A DNA stretch of 64,000 nt from Apis mellifera (GCF_003254395.2 NC_037643.1:1454501-1518500); one strand, 5' to 3'. Shown: positions 14,771 to 27,231, counted from the stretch's first letter. Notes: generated from the sequence alone by a model not told the origin. Program-made: numbers and translations.

Positions 14771-16676
14771 TCGATGAAATTTTCAATCGAGGCAAACACC
14801 ACTCCAATCGAACTCTTCTTTAAACTTTTACCCTAATTGAAAAATTCAAATGTAAACTTGAAATATCCGGTGTGACTCATGTTAAATGATTCGTGTCTCT
14901 AGTGTTTTATAATTATAGATGTTTTTTACGTTCTTTGGTGTCACGTGTGTTGTAGATCTCTATGTTGTCGAGCAAACTTTTCAATTAGGAAGAAAGGTTT
15001 CATCGAAAGAAAAAAAGATTTGAATCGATAGAGATATGAGAAAAAAGATTTGTTTTTTTTTTTCTAAAAAAAAATGGAATTTTGAAGATACATAAGTTTG
15101 TTTAATTATTTGTGATGTTTTACTCTGTTTTAAATCAATATAATTAATATTACGGTAATCAATATTTTATAAATATTTGAAAGATAAAAATAATAATAAA
15201 ATAGTATATGAAATTTTCAAGTTTCAATTTTGAACAATTGTAACTTTGTGAAAAAGAGTTGTACAATGAGTTGTCTAATGATTCTCATTAGATCATTTTA
15301 AAACATAAATCTTTTATATTTACATCACTGATTCAAATTTTCTCAAAAAATATTTCGTATTAACTAACAAATAAGAAAATAAAAAATAATTTATTTTCGT
15401 ATATTATAAAAATTCTATTTAATTTATTAGAAAATTGAACTATTTCTTTATAACTTAAATGCTCTAAATGTTGATGTATAACTTTATGCAGACTTTATTT
15501 TTTATTTTATTTTAAATAAAATATATCATTGATATTAAATTCAAAATAAATTTCAATTATAATTATTATTATAGTCGAAATTATATCTGTCATGAAAAGT
15601 TATGAATAGTTTAAGAGATCGGATCTCTTTTTCTATTATCACAAATTTTGTAATATATTATAATATTTTAATATATTTAATATTGTAATATCAAAATGTT
15701 ATTTTTTTGTTTAAAGTAAAATAAAGCTGGATTTACACAAATCACACACCAAGTTTTAAGGCCTTTTAGGATTTATTAAGGATAAAATAAATACTTTAAT
15801 CTTTAAATTAATTATAATTTAACTTACAAAAAATTTTTTAAATTTATTGAATTCATCGAATCGTTTGAATTTTTTGAATATTTGATTAAGAGAAATTATT
15901 TTTGAGAACACTCGAAACAATTAACTCGAAAAAAGTAAAGAATTGTTAAGAATAATCTGAAAAATATTATTGTGTACTTATGTAAATTACAATTATTAAA
16001 AGATTTTACACTATATATTCAACTTAAAAAATAAATAGATACAAAAAGTATTTTTTATACATAAAATTGATTAATATTTTCTTTTATTAACTATTTTATT
16101 ATATAATCGTAATTTGCCAAATAAAATATATAGAAAAATAGAAAAAATTAAATTTAAATTTATAAAAACAAATCAAAATAAATTATTAAATCTTCTTTTT
16201 AATAACTTAAAAATTTCGATTTTAATAGATGAAAAGTTAATACACATTTTTTATATTTGATATTATTATATATAAAATATAATTTTAAAGAAAATAAAGG
16301 AAAAATATAATAATTTCATAATAATATTTATTAAAAATATTTATTAAAAATTTAATACAAATTTTATAATTTAAATTTTAAATATAGAATTATTTATGAA
16401 TGTAGATAATTAAAATATGATTGCCAGTAAAATAATCATTTTTAAATCAAAAATTATCGTTAAACGTATAAATCTCGTAATATAAATTTTTAGAAATCAA
16501 TAATTAATTATAAATTTATATTTAAAATGACTTTATCAAAATCTATATAAATAATTTCTATCATCATATCTAAATATCTCCCTAAATTTCACTTTATGGT
16601 TTCAATACATTATTAATTCAATATATTATTATTATTCCACTTTATATATATCCTATTCTACCTTAACTTATTTTAT
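14771..16676. other. A+T-rich spacer
   Basis: No gene is supported. There are A- and T-runs near 15,000-15,080, and nothing with inverted ends. Confidence 0.7.
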
Positions 16677-16805
16677 ATGGTTAGCAATCGAAATAAAATG
16701 CTCGACAATCTATTGCGACGATATAGCCAACCTATGAAAGGTCATGTTTCAAAGTTCCCATCGAAATACGACAAGGAAGTTGATCGGCTGAAATCCCATT
16801 GTTGA
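16677..16805 (+). CDS. unrecognised 42-codon small ORF
   Basis: The ORF runs from ATG at 16677, with a second in-frame ATG at 16698, to TGA at 16803-16805. The product is hydrophilic and strongly charged (many Lys, Arg and Asp, one terminal Cys), ending in a K-Y-D-K-E-V-D-R-L-K pattern. It lies at the left end of a G+C-richer island (16,690-17,060). Its length is compatible with chance, and no family is recognised. Confidence 0.15.
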   Translation: MVSNRNKMLDNLLRRYSQPMKGHVSKFPSKYDKEVDRLKSHC

Positions 16806-17060
16806 AAGAATATTTGACTACGAGACGCCAAACTATGATAGATAAGATGAAAATTTAATAAACACAGCGTACGCGAACTACGACAGTTTCCGCTTAAAGC
16901 TAATACGAACTTCTAACAAGTAAGAGGCGTGCTTTGTACAGGGTGAGACGGTTCCGGAACAGCAACAGTATATTCCATCGATCGCTTGACCAGTTACACG
17001 ACAAAGGATTTTACTTTGGACAGAATCTCTAAAAATGAATAGAGAGATACAAATACATTC
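16690..17060. promoter_or_regulatory. G+C-rich island 3
   Basis: A moderately CpG-bearing block between A+T spacers. The right end contains copy A of a diverged repeat (16,964-17,034). The minus-strand 62-codon frame across it starts at a non-standard codon and is not supported. Confidence 0.35.
16964..17034. repeat. diverged dispersed repeat, copy A
   Basis: By eye this aligns to 18937-19018. Shared words in order are AACAGTA, GCTTGACC, TTACA, GGATTTTACTT and AGAATC-CTAA, with short indels between them. Identity is roughly three quarters. Confidence 0.55.
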
Positions 17061-17066
17061 GACCAT

Positions 17067-18930
17067 TTTATAACTATTAGGATATTATATACCAAAATAG
17101 ATTTTCCATGGATTTTGATTAAAATAGAATATTGAAGAAATCTACTGAATCATTAAAAAAAACATTATTAATTCTATTTTGAAAATTAGATCTATTTTTA
17201 ATTGATTCATTACACTTTATGCTATTGTAATATTTATTGTCAAAAATAAAATCTACCTCGAAAAATATTAATATTCTAGAAAATGAAAACAATATTTTCA
17301 AATACATTCAATAAGTTCAAATTTTTTATGAATTCTTATTAAAATTTTTTTGATTTTGTTAATCATCCTTTCTGTTATTTTTAAATTCAATTATATTTTC
17401 TTTTATATATAACTTAAGTTTACAATTTTTGCTTAATATAGTATAATCATTTCTATATTTTCGAAAATTAGGATATTTTCAAAATCAAAAGATATCATTG
17501 AAAAAAAAAAAGAAATAAACTAAAATCAAATGTTATGAAAATGAAATATTATTTTTTATTTAAATAGTTATTAATAAATAAAATGTAATTAAAAATATTA
17601 GGGAAGACTTATAAAATCGCATATCTGAATAAAAATATTATATTTATTTATTTTATCATTTCCTCCTTATTGAAGTGTTCGTCAATAATATTTCGTTATA
17701 AACATTTTAAAAAATTATCGAGTTTATTATATTTTCAAATATTCTTATATTTATTTGTTTTTGAAACTATATTAATATTTTAATAAATAAATCAATAAAC
17801 TGTAATACAATATTTTGATAAATAGATAAGATATATGATATCTATTTATTAATAGTATCTATTGAGTCATATTTCGAGAATTTTTATTGGTTTTCATCTT
17901 TATATTTAGTATTATTTAAAAAAAAAATGATATATATAAGATATATAGATATGTAAAATCAAATTTGAAATAAACAAAATAAAAAACAACAATAAAAAAA
18001 ATTTATGAAAAAAATTATATCAAAATAATAAAAATTAAATTAAATAATAAATTTGGAGTCGATATTTCCCTGCCTTGTCAAGAAGAATATGATATGAACT
18101 CAAAAGATTAGATATAATACAATGTAATAAGTGGACGTATAAAGACTGAATAAATTACTAATTTAATTTAATACGATTTTTTCGATTGCATTGAAAAATC
18201 AGAAGAAAGTTTCATTTTATTGTTATTTTAAATACTAAAATAATATTTTTTAATTTTATTTCTTAATTTGTTTATTATAAAATTTATCATAAAAGTATTT
18301 ATTAAATACAGTTTGATTTGTACAATTTGTTTTACTAATTATAAAGTTACAAACTTCTAAAATTATATACATAAATACATACATAATTTTATCTCTTTTA
18401 CATCGAATACATTATTTAAAATCTGTAAAATATTAGCTGGATTTCCAAGATTTGAATATTATTGTAAAATTCATTTGAATTATTTAAAATATTGAAATAT
18501 TAAAAAATATTTTTTAACTAAAATTTATTTTGGTTAATTTAAATAAAAATAAAAAAATTATTATGTGAATTGTTTATTATTAGTTTGAATATATCTCGAA
18601 AATATATATGCTTTTTTATTATATAATATAACAAATAATACAATATAATAAAATATAATATTCTTATATGAAGAATCCATAAACTCCTAAAGTTAGCTAT
18701 TAAAAACACTACTACTTTTTTAATTATGAACATATTTCCCTTTTTATTTCAGTATTAATTAGAAAAATTTCCAATCTTTTTTTCTGGTTAATTTATGTAT
18801 TTTTTTTTATTCTCATTTAATCATATAATTTCTTTGTCATCTTATGTAATAAAATATTAAAGACAAATAAAATATTTTTAAAGTATTAAAATATTAAAGG
18901 CAGGATAAGATTAAATAGATAAACTAAAAT
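17067..18930. other. A+T-rich spacer
   Basis: No gene is seen. ORFs at 17,119 and 18,539 (minus) are short, Ile/Phe/Asn-rich and explained by A+T composition. Confidence 0.7.
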
Positions 18931-18936
18931 ATCGAT

Positions 18937-19018
18937 AACAGTACGTTGCACTCTTTCCTTTGCTTGACCGATTACATGAGAAAAAATGGATTTTACTTGA
19001 TTGAATAGAATCACTAAG
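18937..19018. repeat. diverged dispersed repeat, copy B
   Basis: Partner of copy A at 16,964, about 8 bp longer through indels. The frames are not conserved between copies because the indels are not multiples of three, which points to non-coding repeat or duplicated regulatory sequence. Confidence 0.55.
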
Positions 19019-19400
19019 AGCGAAGAAAAAAAGAATCAACGGTTATGGTATGGATGATGTGTAGGTGTGAACTCGGTCGATTGAAAAGAACGGAAGAAGA
19101 AAACGGAAATCGACGTTAAAGCTGATCGATTCTCATTTCTGGAAAATTGATTAGTTCGATTTTCCTTCGAGGAAATTGAAGTTCGCGGCGCGTCTTAATC
19201 CAGTTTAGAGAAACGTAAGGATATCTTGAAATGAACGGATGGAATGGAATGGGATAAAGACATCCGTCGATTTTACGAATTATATCGCTCGACTGCGATC
19301 TCATTGCTACTACCAACTTGTTTCTTCGGTTATTGCCCAACGATCGAGTTCCAACTCGATCATCGAATTATTGATAAGCATCGTATATACACGATATATA
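18940..19400. promoter_or_regulatory. G+C-rich island 4
   Basis: The island contains a perfect inverted repeat at 19342-19361: arms GATCGAGTT and AACTCGATC around a 2-nt CC centre. GAAAATTGATTAG and TCGATTTT-type words are dense. It is probably regulatory, although one ORF starts within it. Confidence 0.4.
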
Positions 19401-19498
19401 CAACTGATGATCTGAAGATAACATGTTCATTAAAATCTTTATTATCAGCTTTCATCAATAACTATTATTTGTTACAAACAAAGTTAACGAATATTTAA
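19244..19498 (+). CDS. unrecognised 84-codon ORF
   Basis: A true ATG at 19244 begins a frame that stays open to TAA at 19496-19498, running out of the island into A+T-rich DNA. The N-terminus is acidic and basic (MEWDKDIRRFYELY), followed by a short hydrophobic patch with Cys-Phe-Phe-Gly-Tyr-Cys. The C-terminal half is Ile/Thr/Tyr/Leu-rich. The 20-bp palindrome at 19342 is embedded in it. No signal peptide or known domain is recognised, and chance is the likelier explanation. Confidence 0.2.
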   Translation: MEWDKDIRRFYELYRSTAISLLLPTCFFGYCPTIEFQLDHRIIDKHRIYTIYTTDDLKITCSLKSLLSAFINNYYLLQTKLTNI

Positions 19499-19499
19499 T

Positions 19500-20460
19500 A
19501 GAGAAGATTTTTAAATAATTTAAAAATATTTTTAATCTTGTTTATATCAACATTTATAAAAGATTGATTATTCACTATTTCTACGATTATTATCTTTTTC
19601 TCTTTTACTCTAAAAATGAGTAAAATATTTTCATTTTTCTTCACTTTCCTAATTACTTTTATTGATTTATTGAAAATTTTTATTAAATTTATTAAATAAC
19701 AAATGATCATTTTATTTATTTATTCTTAATATAGAAACTTATACTTTTATTTAACAGCCTCTGATTAACTATTGTTTCTTAGCACATTCTATAATAAAAA
19801 TAGATAAATAATTTTGAATAAATATTTTCATATTTTGAAACAAATTATTTCAATGATTTACATAAATGAATAAATATATATGTTTTATTTTAAAAATATA
19901 ATGATTTAATTATGTTTGTTTTAATTATGTTTCTTTTCAAATTCTTTGTATTTGGAGACTTTTTTGAAATAGATATATTTATTATAAAAATAATAGAAGT
20001 TTTTGAAATTGATAAAAAAAAATTATTACATTTTATTAACAAAAATATTTTACTTTTATTTTTTAAATCTTAATTTTATTAAACTTTTTTATAAAAATAA
20101 AACATTTATTTTATAAAAAAATATAATTTTATAAGAAAATAAACATTATGAGGTATTATAACAGGTATTATTCTGGAAATTTCCAAAAATTACAAAAATA
20201 TTCTTGCAATTTCTGCAAAATATAAATCTCTAATAAAGTAATAATGATTCATTTTTAAATAGAAAGAATATAAATTTACAATCTTTTAATATTGCTTAAT
20301 ATTCTTCACGTACGAAATTAATTGGTGAGTGATACTTGCTTCTAAAATGAAAAACTTTAATTGTCATTTTCGAGGAAAAATAAAAATAAAACGTCGAATA
20401 ATTTACAAATTAAAAAATTAAATTAGCTTTTATCTAATTCGATAATTCTATTCCAAGCAA
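19500..20460. other. A+T-rich spacer
   Basis: Nothing beyond low-complexity A/T sequence. A donor-like GGTGAGTGATA at about 20,323 has no matching open exon. Confidence 0.65.
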
Positions 20461-21010
20461 TAGATCGAAATTCAAGATGCCGCCGTATCGATATTTGACA
20501 TTCCAAAATAAAAGAGAGAGAGAGAGAAAAGAACCGCAAAAAATTGTTCGTGCATTAGTCCAACGTAACTTAATTACTATAAAGTTAATGGATTCGGTGA
20601 AAAATACAGGACACGCCGAGGTCGCTTTATTTTTTGAGTCATTTCGCGCGCCATTTTATAGAAAAAGAAAAATCGAGAAGAGAGAATGGAAAAAAAAGAG
20701 AAGAGAATATTCGCGAACATTCGGTTACGTTCGAGCGAATAATTTCGTCGCGGAGTTTGCGCTCGTCCAGTAGTAAAACAAACGACCTCTCCGCCGTTCC
20801 ATTGCCATAATAATTCACTAAAGGCTATTGCCGTGGTTCCCTCGAATTATTTCTGAATAATTCAACCGTTTTCTCTTGCAATTTAACGAATATACCTGGT
20901 ACACGCGAACACGAATCATCATGGCCAATGATTCCTCCGTAACAAATATGCATACCCATACTTCTTCTGATGCTTCCTACATTTTCGGAATACTTCATGC
21001 GTAAAAATGT
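20461..21010. promoter_or_regulatory. G+C-rich island 5
   Basis: This CpG-bearing block includes a (GA)n run (20,513-20,527) and a K/R-coding purine-rich stretch. The right part (20,780-21,000), with CCGTGG, TGCCATAATAATTCAC and CATCATGGCCAATGATT words, looks like conserved non-coding DNA. Confidence 0.35.
20477..20773 (+). CDS. unrecognised 98-codon basic ORF
   Basis: The ORF runs from ATG at 20477 to TAG at 20771-20773. The product is very basic: Arg/Glu repeats from the (GA)n run sit near residue 15, and a Lys/Arg cluster lies at about 62-77. A frame kept open by purine-rich sequence is easily accidental, because stop codons are rare in GA repeats. No domain is recognised. Confidence 0.13.
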   Translation: MPPYRYLTFQNKRERERKEPQKIVRALVQRNLITIKLMDSVKNTGHAEVALFFESFRAPFYRKRKIEKREWKKKRREYSRTFGYVRANNFVAEFALVQ

Positions 21011-21840
21011 TAATCAATTCGTCGAATGAAAATAGCGAAAATTGCTATTATCAAGATTTTCGTTTGCTTTGTTATCACTTTTTGAAAATCGTTTGAAAAT
21101 ATTTATAATAACTTTTCGAAAATATTTATAAATATTATGATTATGCAATGAGATATATCTTATTTGGAAAAAAATAAGTAAAAGTATAAAAAATAATATT
21201 GCTAATAAATTATTTAATTATTTCATTTATATTACATACAATTTGAATTCATTATACCATTATTATTCATTATTGTTTCTTCAAATTTATATATTTTATG
21301 TTAAATTTTATTGGGGAAAAAATACGTTTATTTTGAATTGAATTTTTCTCTTGATTCAATATAAGATGTAATAATTATTACATAAATAATATAAATTTTT
21401 TCAAACATGATAAAGAATTTTAAATTTAAATTATTTCTACTATTATTGTGTTATTTCTACTATATTTTGTGTTAACAAATTACGTTAAACAATATCAAGC
21501 TTCTAAAAAAAATTACAAAATTGAAAGATTTCTTCGTAAAATTTATCGTACATTTTCTTTCTTAAATATATTGTTTTCTTTCAAAATTCAAAACATTCAG
21601 CATCATCGTAAACAAATATTGTAATAATTTTTCGGAATCTCAATCTTGATATTATCCCAAATAATCTCTAATCTCTGACCAAAACAAGAAATTCATCATC
21701 ATATTCATATAATATCATTTCTTCTTCAGAAAGAAAGAAAAATCACAATCGTTCATGAATCCATAATAATTCATAATTGGTCTATTTTCTTCCATCTTCA
21801 TCTCTTTCTCCGTTTTTTTATTTCGTCTTTTCCTTGTCGA
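21011..21840. other. A+T-rich spacer
   Basis: No gene is supported in this stretch. Confidence 0.65.
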
Positions 21841-22320
21841 TTACGTGGCTTTCTGCAAATTTCTCACGCATCACAGATTGCACCATGGATCAAAGCTTAA
21901 TAGGAAACGAAGCGAGAAATTCTGATGTGCAAAATGTTCACTACGTTTAAAACGCAACTACTTTTCCAACCCTCTCCTTATCACGCTCGACCGGTGACCG
22001 GCGCACCGTTACCTATCGCGATCTCGATAAAGCAAGTATCCGACAACCTCATCATCCTCTCACAGCCTACGAGAAACTCCTGAACGAGCGAAACCAGAGA
22101 ATGTGAAGGAGAGAGATGCCGAGTGGCACGATTCGCTCGATATCCATTAACCTCTTACTATCTCGAGTCTATAGGGTTGAAGGAAAGCTTTTCCCTTTTC
22201 GTTCATCGAAAAGACATGAATTTATGCCATGCAGACAAGATTCCTCATTTGTTAATATATTGAAATTTTGGAAGAGATTGATTTGTACCAATCATTTCTC
22301 CTTTGTCAGAAGATGAAAGG
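21841..22320. promoter_or_regulatory. G+C-rich island 6
   Basis: At about 21,990-22,010 it carries a pair of ACCGG words two bases apart (ACCGGTGACCGG, Grainyhead-like half-sites), then ACCGTTACC and TATCGCGATCTCGATAA. This cluster of symmetric CpG words is typical of the island class in this window. A 66-codon frame at 22,116 has a non-ATG start and is not supported. Confidence 0.4.
21885..21950 (+). CDS. 21-codon micro-ORF with a good start context
   Basis: CACCATGG gives a textbook strong initiation context at 21885, and the frame ends at TAA 21948-21950. A CATCACAG acceptor-like word lies just upstream. The peptide is hydrophilic (Asn, Asp, Gln, Val, His). It could be an upstream ORF of an untranslated exon, or chance. 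Confidence 0.13.
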   Translation: MDQSLIGNEARNSDVQNVHYV

Positions 22321-22329
22321 ATAGTGAAA

Positions 22330-23680
22330 ATTTATTTTTGGAAATTTGTTTTTTATTGCAAATGATAAAGAATGGAGATTTTGGAAGATTTTGGGATATA
22401 TATAATGATGAATATTTGAAATGATTCCTGCTATATATAATAAAAATATCTTTTATTTCAAAAAATTGATATAATCTTTGAAAATGAAGATATATTTTTG
22501 CAAATTATTATATTATTATATTATCAAAAATTCAAATTTATCTTGATTATTGAAAAAATGCATTTGTAGAATTATATCAAGCTTTAGATATATTTTATGA
22601 AAAAAAATGTATACAAACAAGAATTTATATGAAATTATGTAATGTAATTTCAATATTTTTAATATTTTTAATTATACAATAATATTTTCATTACTTTTTA
22701 CTTATACATAAAAAATAGCAAATTTTTTAAATTGATTTTTTTAGAAACTACAGATTTTAGAAGAAAATAATTTAAAGATTCAACATATTTAAATTCTAAA
22801 AGTTGTAATATCGGAAAAAAATAAAAATTAAAAATTAAAATAGTGATATTATAAATAATAAATTGGCGTATTTTATTATAATTTTATTATTACAATTTTT
22901 CCTTATTTTTCCATGAATTTATTCTAAATATGATGATGCTAATTATTCTGTGTAAATAATAAAGTTGAATCTATGCAGTCAGATTCAATTCAATTTTCGA
23001 TAAATCTTAATTGATTTCAATAAATGAAATCAATATAAAGAATGTTTATATATTCATAGGATTTTAAAAGAAAGTTAATTTTAGAAGAAACATAAAAATT
23101 GATATATCTAATAAATATATATAATAAAAATTAATTGAGGCTTTTTTAAACAATTTAAGTTTAAAATTAAATAAAGCAAGATGAAAGTAGAATAAGAGTT
23201 TGCTTCATTTAACGTAAAATATAAATTGCTTACAGCTTAATAAATAAATATTTAATTTCAATGAATATTTTTATATATTAACTTTTATATTTCTTTTACC
23301 TTTTAAAATCGTATGTTACCTTTTATAATCAATTCTCGTATGAATATAATAATATCCTCTATTATATAATTATATAATCTATAATATCATACATATTATA
23401 TATCTTACATATATAAAATATTTTACATATTAGATAAATTTTAATAAAAAATACATGCAATTAAATGTACGTCAAATAATAAAGTTGTATTAAAAATAGA
23501 AAATATTTTAAAATATTTAGACATCCAATTAATGAAATTTATGACCAATTAATAAAATTTTTTAATTTCCTATCATCTATCTGAAATTAAATCAATGTAA
23601 TTTATATAAAATTTCGATATAATTTTCGATTATAATTTTCCACGATTAATTATAAGCAACAATTTTCAACACCATGACTC
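22330..23680. other. A+T-rich spacer
   Basis: No gene or repeat of note was found here. Confidence 0.65.
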
Positions 23681-23689
23681 ACTATAAAG

Positions 23690-24130
23690 AGATACACTTT
23701 GGCCGCTTCTTTTTCTTCCTCTCAGGCTTCTTTTCCTCGAGCTTTTCTCTACGTTTCGTTTTACTCCTTACACAAACGACCTGCTACGCCTCGGCCATTT
23801 AATATTCATATGGTAACACACTCCTCTTGTACCGCATTCTCTCGTACCTTTCAAAAAATGAACCGTGCCATCCCCCTGTTTCCTTGACGAAATAAGAAAC
23901 TGCATTTCAGAATCGTTGCGCCACTCATCTCGAAAGCTTGATGGCTATTCCCGCTGGCTAATTACCCGCATTTATCGTGCTGCACGTTTAATGTAATTTC
24001 ACGATAAAGGGGCGAATACCGCGGGGAGCCGTTTACGATGGCTGCTCGATTTTCCTTTGATGAATGTGCATTATCGCGAGAGCAAAAAGCGGATAAACAA
24101 TCGATATCTTGGGGAAATTCAATGCGGCAA
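23690..24130. promoter_or_regulatory. G+C-rich island 7
   Basis: The CT-rich left part reads through as a short open frame of low complexity. The right part has a CTAATTACCC homeodomain-type word and an inverted repeat: TTTATCGTG (23971-23979) and CACGATAAA (24000-24008) around 20 nt. CGCGGGG and GCGGATAAAC words follow. This fits a conserved regulatory block. Confidence 0.45.
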
Positions 24131-24239
24131 ATAATTGTAGATTTCAACTTTAATACTAGATGATAAGAAAAAGATTGTTGATTATTGAGATTGAGTATAT
24201 ATATTAAAACGTATTTAGAATTATTATACATTTTTACGC

Positions 24240-25790
24240 AATTGTTTTCAATTATGGTAACTTTAATAAGCGAAATATTTTGAATAGTTACATAAATTTT
24301 GAGAATGAAAATTTTTTATTCAATTCTCGTTCTCTCTTCTTTCTTTTCGAGTTATTATGTAATTTTCTTAAAATTTGGACAATCTCTTTAAAACTAAAAA
24401 TAAAGAATATCGAAAAAAGTTTTTAACTTCTCCATCTTTATAACTTTTATAAAATCAATATAATTTTTTTTTATTAAGTAAAATGTGAATAATTATTCCA
24501 ATGAATGAAACTTTTTTTCCAGGCTTCTTATATTTTTCTCACAACAAAACTTTTGTGATTATCTAATTTAAGTTTTATTTTACAAATTAGTTTTTTATAA
24601 TATTAAAATATTATTTATTAGTTAATAAATATTAGTTATTGTTGATTAGTTTTACTTTCAAATTAAAAGAATCATAAATATTGATCTAGATCATTTCAAT
24701 TATTATAACAAATATAATACTCAAAATCAGTAATTTAATCAAAATTAAAAATAATTTTATAAGCAAAAATTTTGTTTGGATGATACAAGAAAAGATGAAA
24801 AGATTACTCTATATGCAAAAATAAATGAAAAATTTAGAACACTTTCTTTACTTAGGATTTCTTCTTATTTCTGAGAAAATCAATTTATTGAATACATATA
24901 CATTTATCATCTACTAACTACAATTAAATGTATAATTATTCACATAATATTTACTATTTTTTTTTCAAAATTTTTTTACCAAAAAAACAAACAAGTCTAA
25001 TGAAAAAATATTTTCAATATATTTTACTTTTCTTTCCAATCTCTAAATATATTTCAAAAATAAATTTCATTTCTTTATCTCTAATATAGCCACACAAAAC
25101 TAATTTGACAGAGAAAATATATGAATATTTAATATTAATCTTCTAAGTTTGCATTATAATTATTTAATCTCTTTATTCTTTATTTTATTTCAACATCTTA
25201 CAATAGTATATAACTATAGATATTTTATTTCAAACAATATTTATTTATATAAAATGACCGATTTATTCAAATCGAAAATTATAATACTTTTTAGATATAT
25301 CTTTTAATGGAGATCGTAACAAAATTGTGCATTTAAAAAAAAGGTCATCTAAAGATAAAAATAAAGTTTACCAAAAACGATTCAATACTATTATCTGACT
25401 TATAAAAAGTATCGATTACTTCCAAGATTAAAGGCTTTTTCGTCTTTATTCTCACATATTCTGTAAATGTTATTTTAAAACCATCAATACAACTAAATTT
25501 TCCATTTTACTCGTTTTTATCACGGAAAACAGGAAAATTTATTACAAAAATATAATCTTTTTTTCTCTAGTTTTTTTTTAATTGCCTTTTTTCTCTTCTG
25601 TATTTCTTTTTTAGAAACACAAATATACCATTAGAGAAAATGAAACAAATATTCCATATTCCATATTCGAACCAATAACTTGAAATATCAAAAATAAGGA
25701 ATCGAGAAAACTTAAAAATTAATAAAATATATTAATATATTAATAATAGTCAATATCTGAATATATTTCCATGAAATTTATTCCGAAATA
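24240..25790. other. A+T-rich spacer
   Basis: No gene is seen. T-runs and short AT repeats only. Confidence 0.65.
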
Positions 25791-25799
25791 ATTGTACAT

Positions 25800-26220
25800 T
25801 ATACTATTGCGCCAATTTCGGAACGAAATTTTTGTTTCAACAATGAAATCTAATTGTTATAATCGTTCCGATATTTCGTCAAAATGTACGCCGTTTCGTT
25901 TTTCCGCGATTTAGAAAGCTCGTTTCGTATTTCAGGTCAACAAAATAACGTTCCCAATTTTCATTGGTATTGTATTCACGAACAAGTGCACCTGCACGAT
26001 CGTTGTTGCCCTATTACACCGAAAACAGTGAACGCACAATACATTGGTTTCCTCCCAACTCCTCCCATTTCGGTTCAATTATAAAAACGTTTTTCTCATG
26101 GAAACAAAATTCACCTCGAAAAATAAAAAAAAAAAAAGTACAATTTATTCTCAACAATTTCAACTTTACTTTCGCCGATCAGAATTTCCATCCTTGGTAA
26201 CTCTCATATATGGTGACTCT
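25800..26220. promoter_or_regulatory. G+C-rich island 8
   Basis: At 25986-25997 there is a perfect palindrome around CC (GTGCA-CC-TGCAC) that contains an E-box of the Snail type (CACCTG). A TTTCAG acceptor-like word at about 25,930 precedes a stop-poor stretch. The three overlapping plus-strand frames are shadows of each other, and none is convincing. Confidence 0.4.
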
Positions 26221-26259
26221 TATCTAATGTTATTGCCTATAAATAATTTTTAATTACGA

Positions 26260-26800
26260 TTAATGATGGAAGAAAATATATTGTAAGTGTATTCGAACAT
26301 TGACATCAAAAAGAATATTGAGATCAAATTTGAATCTTTCTTAAATATTTCAAGGAAAAAAAAAATGATTACTTTCGAATCTAAATGAATTTAAATCTTG
26401 TATGAATCTAGAAGTTTTCTATGAAAAAATAATTCTGATAGAATTAAATTAAATTGATTGAATTTTAATAAATTCGAAATTTAATGAGTAACTTATTAAT
26501 TAATTGAAATTCCGATATAAGATTTCATTGTAAATAAATAATTAGATCTGTCTTTTGAAATTAAATATTATCTTTTTTAATTAGAAACTATATATTAGAA
26601 CTTATATTAGAACTTATATTTAACATTATATATTTTCACATTTTTTGAAAATAAATATATATTTTAAAAATATTACGTTTTAAAATATTTACAAGTGAAG
26701 AAAAAATTATAAATATTTTATTTATATTCTTTTATAACTTTCTCAAATTTATTGTAAGATTTTAATAAAGTATGCCTTTCTAATAATTCACTCATAATTT
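26260..26800. other. A+T-rich spacer
   Basis: Low-complexity A/T. A short direct duplication of AGAACTTATATT lies near 26,597-26,620. Confidence 0.65.
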
Positions 26801-26802
26801 AA

Positions 26803-27231
26803 TTATTTATCCATCTTACTAAAAGATCCGATTCGCTCTAATATCGAACTATTTAATTTGAAATCCGAAATCAGTTTCCAAGGATCAAATACTTGACATG
26901 AAATGAACATTTCGCACTGAATTTGATTGAAATTTACAAGTATATATATATATATATTGAACTTGATCTCATCGCTAGCCGTGACCGAGCTGTGGTAGCA
27001 GCGTGGCACATTCAATGGCACGAGCAGAAGGATTGTACTATGTGCGTGATGGTGGGATGGCGGTATACGTTGAGCTGTAGTGAATGTGCATCCCCCTTCT
27101 CCCATCATGTACAACTGGTATGGTGATGCAGAAACGTAGATGCATCCTGTTGGAAAGTATAACGAGCTCGAACCTAGCTCTCGGAGTCGATGGCTCATGG
27201 TTTCACCTTGCCCTCTTGAATGTTCGCCCAT
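26803..27231 (-). CDS. unrecognised 142-codon ORF
   Basis: The ORF runs from ATG at 27231 to the stop at 26803-26805. It crosses from a G+C-rich island into A+T-rich sequence without a stop, including an Ile-Tyr run made by a (TA)n tract (26,941-26,957). The C-terminal 45 residues are mixed (C-Q-V-F-D-P-W-K-L, then I-L-E-R-I-G-S-F) and look less like noise than most ORFs here. The N-terminal part is His/Pro/Ser-rich. An opposite-strand ORF overlaps 27,084-27,231. No family is recognised. Confidence 0.18.
   Translation of the reverse strand: MGEHSRGQGETMSHRLRELGSSSLYFPTGCIYVSASPYQLYMMGEGGCTFTTAQRIPPSHHHAHSTILLLVPLNVPRCYHSSVTASDEIKFNIYIYILVNFNQIQCEMFISCQVFDPWKLISDFKLNSSILERIGSFSKMDK

Noticed and set aside
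16930..16950. TACAGGGTGAGACGG, resembling the end of the element at 58,130
   Set aside because: Only eight bases are shared (CAGGGTG plus TA) and no opposite end is found nearby.
27158..27185. Minus-strand GGTTCGAGCTC, resembling a tRNA B-box
   Set aside because: No A-box, no T-stem pairing and no acceptor stem.
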